Source: Clostridiales bacterium UBA3678 (GTDB lineage Bacteria; Bacillota; Clostridia; TANB77; CAG-508). Taken from it: DNA of 64,000 bases. The notes under the pieces are model-generated. The model was not told the DNA's origin. It worked only from the letters and a program-made list of their open reading frames with translations, and ran no database searches. This document shows, in pieces, positions 60,890-64,000 of this stretch (its first letter is position 1; every line of letters starts with the position of its first letter). The stretch covers positions 136,331-200,330 of the forward strand of contig DFJF01000004.1 of NCBI GenBank assembly GCA_002372935.1, read 5' to 3'. The position numbers were made by a program, and so were the translations under genes.

Positions 60890-62224
60890 ATGGATATAGA
60901 AAAAATACCACCACATGATATAGAAGCTGAGCAAGCAGTAATAGGAAGTATGCTAACAGATAAAGATGCTGTAATGCTTGCGGTTCAAAAACTTAGGGCA
61001 GAAAGCTTTTACAGGGATGATAACAAACTAATTTTTGAAGCTATGGTTAATTTATATAATAAATCTCAACCAATAGATTTAATTACAGTAAAAGATGAAT
61101 TAGAATCAATGGAATTATTTGATAAAGTTGGTGGAATAGAATATTTGGCATTACTTCCATCAAAGGTTCCAACAACTGCAAATGTTGAAAAATACATAGG
61201 TATTGTTGACGAAAAATCAACTTTAAGACATTTGATAAAAGCTGGAAATGAGATTATAGAGCTTGGATATGATCCAACAGCTAACACAGAAGATGCTATG
61301 AATGGAGCAGAAAAGAAAATATTTGACTTAATACAAAATAAAAATCAAGATGGTATGGCGCCTATAAAAGATGTTTTAATAGAAAATTTTACAAAATTAG
61401 AAGAATTATATAATAGAAAACAACATATAACAGGTGTACCATCAGGTTTTACAGATTTAGATAATATGACAACAGGATTTCATGGATCAGAATTAATTTT
61501 ACTTGCAGCACGTCCTGCAATGGGAAAATCAGCATTTGCCCTAAATATTGCAGCTAATGCAGCATTAAAAGCAAATACTCCTGTTGCAGTATTTAGTCTT
61601 GAAATGTCAAAAGAACAATTAGTAGATAGAATTTTATGTAGTGAAGCAATGGTAGACAGTAATAAAGTTAGAACTGGAAAGTTAGAAGAGGATGATTGGT
61701 CAAAACTTGCAGGAGTTGTAGGACCACTTTCAGAATCAAACATTTATATAGATGATACACCAGGGATTTCCGTAATGGATATTCGTACAAAATGTAGAAA
61801 ATTAAAAATGGAACATAATATTGGTCTAGTGATAATAGATTACTTACAACTTGTACAAGGTAGTAATTTAAGGAAAAATGGAAGTCGTGAACAAGAAATA
61901 GCAGAAATAAGTAGATCATTAAAGATACTAGCAAAAGAGTTAAATGTTCCAGTAATTGCATTATCACAACTTTCAAGAGCAGTAGAACAAAGACCAGATC
62001 ATAGACCCATGCTTTCTGATTTGCGTGAATCAGGATCAATAGAGCAAGATGCTGACATAGTTATGTTTTTATATAGAGATGACTATTACAATAAAGATAG
62101 TGAAGACAAAGGGTTAACAGAAGTTATTTTAGCAAAACATAGAGGTGGCTCAACTGGAATGGTTAAATTAATTTGGATGGGTAATTATACAAAATTTGCA
62201 GACTGGGCTAAATTTGAAGATTAA
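60890..62224 (+). CDS. dnaB: Replicative DNA helicase DnaB
   Basis: 444 residues: N-terminal domain with PPHDIEAEQAVIGSMLTDKD, RecA-like C-terminal domain with Walker A ARPAMGKSAFALN, LVIIDYLQLVQG, and ALSQLSRAVEQRPDH then LRESGSIEQDAD. Hexameric helicase of the replication fork. No intein. Ribosome site AGAGGAAG. Confidence 0.97.
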   Translation: MDIEKIPPHDIEAEQAVIGSMLTDKDAVMLAVQKLRAESFYRDDNKLIFEAMVNLYNKSQPIDLITVKDELESMELFDKVGGIEYLALLPSKVPTTANVEKYIGIVDEKSTLRHLIKAGNEIIELGYDPTANTEDAMNGAEKKIFDLIQNKNQDGMAPIKDVLIENFTKLEELYNRKQHITGVPSGFTDLDNMTTGFHGSELILLAARPAMGKSAFALNIAANAALKANTPVAVFSLEMSKEQLVDRILCSEAMVDSNKVRTGKLEEDDWSKLAGVVGPLSESNIYIDDTPGISVMDIRTKCRKLKMEHNIGLVIIDYLQLVQGSNLRKNGSREQEIAEISRSLKILAKELNVPVIALSQLSRAVEQRPDHRPMLSDLRESGSIEQDADIVMFLYRDDYYNKDSEDKGLTEVILAKHRGGSTGMVKLIWMGNYTKFADWAKFED

Positions 62225-62282
62225 ATTTTAGATGAAATAGTATTTTAGCTTATATTTGTACTAATAATTTAAAATAAATATC

Positions 62283-62648
62283 TTAATTTAAAAGCAATAA
62301 AATCAAGCATATGAACAATGCATCATCATGTACATCTTCAAAATAAAGGAAAAATAATATTGAAATTATTAGAATATCATCTAAATATAATTGCAACCCA
62401 AATATTTCAAAAAATGGTTCAGAAGAATTTTCGGAAGAAATAGAACTTTCTGAATCTTTTTTTTTCTCATTTTTAACATTATTATGATTATTAGAAATAT
62501 TCTCCAAGTTACTTAATTTGCTAGAATTATTTTTTAAATTATCAGATTTATTGTGAATATTATGAAAATTTTCAAACTTATTTGAATAAGTTTTATAATT
62601 ATAATTATGAAAAGGATATGATGGAAAAAAAGAAAAATTTGGTGGCAT
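62283..62648 (-). CDS. Small protein with C-terminal DDILIISILFFLY motif
   Basis: 121 residues: aromatic N terminus (MPPNFSFFPSYPFHNYNYK), Asn/Ser-rich low-complexity middle, then a conserved-looking YLDDILIISILFFLYFEDVH and an Ile/Leu-rich end that may sit in a membrane. The pattern suggests a spore or envelope protein of clostridia but no family is named. Start at ATG 62648 with AAGGAG; the gene overlaps the stop of the upstream one nearly. Confidence 0.55.
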   Translation of the reverse strand: MPPNFSFFPSYPFHNYNYKTYSNKFENFHNIHNKSDNLKNNSSKLSNLENISNNHNNVKNEKKKDSESSISSENSSEPFFEIFGLQLYLDDILIISILFFLYFEDVHDDALFICLILLLLN

Positions 62649-62650
62649 AA

Positions 62651-63007
62651 TCAACTCTCCTTGCTATCATTAGAATCATTTTGGTTAAATAATTTTGAAA
62701 TTTGAGATATCTTTAAAATATTGATATATTGATCTAATTTATCCTGTCTACTCTTACGCAAATAAGGTTTTAAAGAATATAACAAATTTGAATCAGGATC
62801 ATTTTTATTATTTAATGAATCCATAACAGACTTCATTTTTAAAATTGTATTAAAATCAATATTATCAAATGGATTATCAGAATTATTGCTGGTATTGGAA
62901 TTATTTGAGTTGCTTTTAGATGAATCATTTATAGAATTTGTATTGTTTTTTAACATATTAACCAAGTTATTTATCATATCTGGAGAAATATTAACATCAT
63001 TATCCAT
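62651..63007 (-). CDS. Small hypothetical protein with LKPYLRKSRQDKLDQ motif
   Basis: 118 residues: Asn/Ser-rich N-terminal part and a helical C-terminal YSLKPYLRKSRQDKLDQYIN, ILKISQISKLF. No name. Start at ATG 63007, AAAGGA upstream; an in-frame ATG at 63025 has a poorer site. Middle gene of a leftward three-gene set. Confidence 0.6.
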   Translation of the reverse strand: MDNDVNISPDMINNLVNMLKNNTNSINDSSKSNSNNSNTSNNSDNPFDNIDFNTILKMKSVMDSLNNKNDPDSNLLYSLKPYLRKSRQDKLDQYINILKISQISKLFNQNDSNDSKES

Positions 63008-63040
63008 TTCATAAAATCCTTTCATTAAAATAATTTAAAA

Positions 63041-63187
63041 TTATTTTTTGTTATTAAGTGCTTGTATAATCCTTTGTTTATCTTCATTACTAAGCATTTG
63101 ATTTAATTGATTAACTCCTTTAGACAACTGATTCTTATCCATTTTGCTAATCATATTAATTAAATTTGAAATGTCATTGTTATTCAT
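63041..63187 (-). CDS. 48-residue hypothetical protein
   Basis: MNNNDISNLINMISKMDKNQ then LNQMLSNEDKQRIIQALNNKK: two or three short helices. Start at ATG 63187, about 8 nt after AGGGAGGA. First gene of the three-gene leftward set, upstream of the 118-residue gene. Function unknown. Confidence 0.55.
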   Translation of the reverse strand: MNNNDISNLINMISKMDKNQLSKGVNQLNQMLSNEDKQRIIQALNNKK

Positions 63188-63365
63188 AATTTCATTCCTC
63201 CCTAAAGGCACCAATTTGGTTAAAAAAATCATTATTTTTTAACATTAGTATACCTTTTATATAATATAACTATATTAATAATATTATATGAGAATAAAAT
63301 ATATGTGTTAATAAAAATAAAAAACAAAAAGTTACATAAGAAGTTTAAAAAAACCTTAAAAAGTC

Positions 63366-63394
63366 TTGCAAAATGTAAGAAAATGACTTATAAT
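63366..63394 (+). promoter_or_regulatory. Sigma-A-type promoter (distal)
   Basis: TTGCAA (63366-63371), 17-bp spacer, TATAAT (63389-63394). Confidence 0.55.
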
Positions 63395-63520
63395 AATAGT
63401 AGGTGTTTTTTTGTGCAAAAAAATATTGTTACAAAAATGTAATATAATTTTAATATTGATTAGATTATGAAAATCCGTAATCATTCGTTTGTAATAAAAA
63501 AAAAAGCACATAAAAACATA

Positions 63521-63549
63521 TTGACAATCAAAAACTATAAACTTATAAT
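63521..63549 (+). promoter_or_regulatory. Consensus sigma-A promoter (proximal)
   Basis: TTGACA (63521-63526), exactly 17-bp spacer, TATAAT (63544-63549), 39 bp before the start codon. A perfect match to consensus suggests strong expression. Confidence 0.85.
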
Positions 63550-63587
63550 AAAAAAAGTTTATATTAGAAGTATAAGGAGGAAGAAAA

Positions 63588-64000
63588 ATGAATTGTACTG
63601 GGAAAAGAATTATTCAAAAAATTTTAGCCATATTAATTATCATATCAATGACTATGGCTAATTTAACTATGGTTGGAATGAACCTTGTAAGTTATGCGGC
63701 AGACTTCATTGAAATAAACAATTCAAATGTTAGATTTAATGCATATTTTAAAGATGGAAGTCAATCACAGTTAACAACACAAAAATTAGATGAAAAGGAT
63801 TTAAAATTGGCTATCGAGCTAGGTGTAAGCAATGATGGTTATTTAACTGATGGAAAAATACAGTTAGATGATAATGCTAATTTTAAATTTAAAACAGATA
63901 TTAAAGATGAGCATATTAGTAAGATTGAAGACAAAACTATTTATTTAAAACAAATAAATGGAGGAGACAATATCACAATAGAAGTAGGAATTGAATTTGC
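63588..64000 (+). CDS. Secreted surface protein, 3' end outside window
   Basis: At least 137 codons. Begins MNCTGKRIIQKILAILIIIS, a basic start and hydrophobic core, with an AA/AD signal-peptidase-like site near VSYAADF, then soluble, polar sequence (FKDGSQSQLTTQKLDEKD). It reads past the window end. Strong AAGGAGG site and a consensus promoter. Likely a large surface or adhesin-type protein, but no domain is complete enough to name. Confidence 0.7.
   Translation, partial: MNCTGKRIIQKILAILIIISMTMANLTMVGMNLVSYAADFIEINNSNVRFNAYFKDGSQSQLTTQKLDEKDLKLAIELGVSNDGYLTDGKIQLDDNANFKFKTDIKDEHISKIEDKTIYLKQINGGDNITIEVGIEF

Larger units (their letters stand above)
63188..63587. other. Intergenic region with promoters for the secreted-protein gene
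   Basis: About 400 bp of AT-rich DNA between divergent genes. It holds the two rightward promoters listed next, and no ORF with ribosome site besides the flanking genes. Confidence 0.6.

Noticed and set aside
63467..63661. 64-codon plus-strand ORF ahead of the secreted protein gene
   Set aside because: It spans the consensus promoter and overlaps the true gene start; no ribosome site and Lys-only composition.

Overview
The window is a very AT-rich piece of a low-GC Gram-positive (Bacillota) chromosome. The best fit is an uncultured, anaerobic, spore-forming member of the Clostridia. Grounds: AGGAGG-type ribosome sites throughout and frequent TTG starts; SepF and DivIVA for division; spore-linked genes (GerW/YtfJ, a Spo0E-like protein, small Cys-rich proteins behind a sigma-K-like promoter); a ferredoxin; MEP-pathway isoprenoid genes; and a GdpP-type c-di-AMP phosphodiesterase. 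I cannot name the species from sequence alone.

Region by region. 1-6 kb: end of a YfhO-like membrane protein, then a leftward cluster ppaC-lepB-holB-ricT-ferredoxin. 6-19 kb: nth, gerW/ytfJ, an Rpn-family nuclease gene bracketed by a 31-bp direct repeat, a prepilin-like protein, a DUF2953 protein, then a leftward housekeeping run (mutL, miaA, an HlyD-like protein, sepF, divIVA, rsmD). 19-25 kb: small spore-type genes, a Spo0E-like gene, an M16 peptidase pair and a GH13 glycosidase. 25.2-27.4 kb: an IS21-family element with well-preserved symmetrical ends.

27.6-46.8 kb is an integrated genomic island of about 19 kb. A 27-bp direct repeat (att core) bounds it; the left copy runs into the 3' half of an initiator tRNA gene. 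It carries a tyrosine integrase, an excisionase-type HTH gene behind seven 10-bp repeats, a frameshifted replisome organizer, and then mostly defence-type cargo: a zinc/nuclease protein, MazG-like pyrophosphohydrolase, nuclease-helicase (DUF2075), ASCH protein, a complete restriction-modification locus (C5 methyltransferase, DNA glycosylase, controller protein, Bsp6I-like nuclease, second nuclease-like protein), and a two-gene HEPN plus NACHT-NTPase-nuclease module. No relaxase or conjugation genes are visible. The HEPN/NACHT-nuclease pair is my best candidate for an undescribed immune system. The R-M locus appears to be controlled through a shared half-site, AATGCAAA, in both of its promoters.

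46.8-64 kb returns to core genome: a nucleoside phosphorylase, ispG-ispH, tRNA-Arg(TCT), a three-gene Gld-like ABC exporter, a YkvI-like transporter, leuS, divergent gdpP-rplI-dnaB, three small leftward genes, and the start of a secreted protein that runs off the end. Function names rest on motifs read by eye; no database search was possible.
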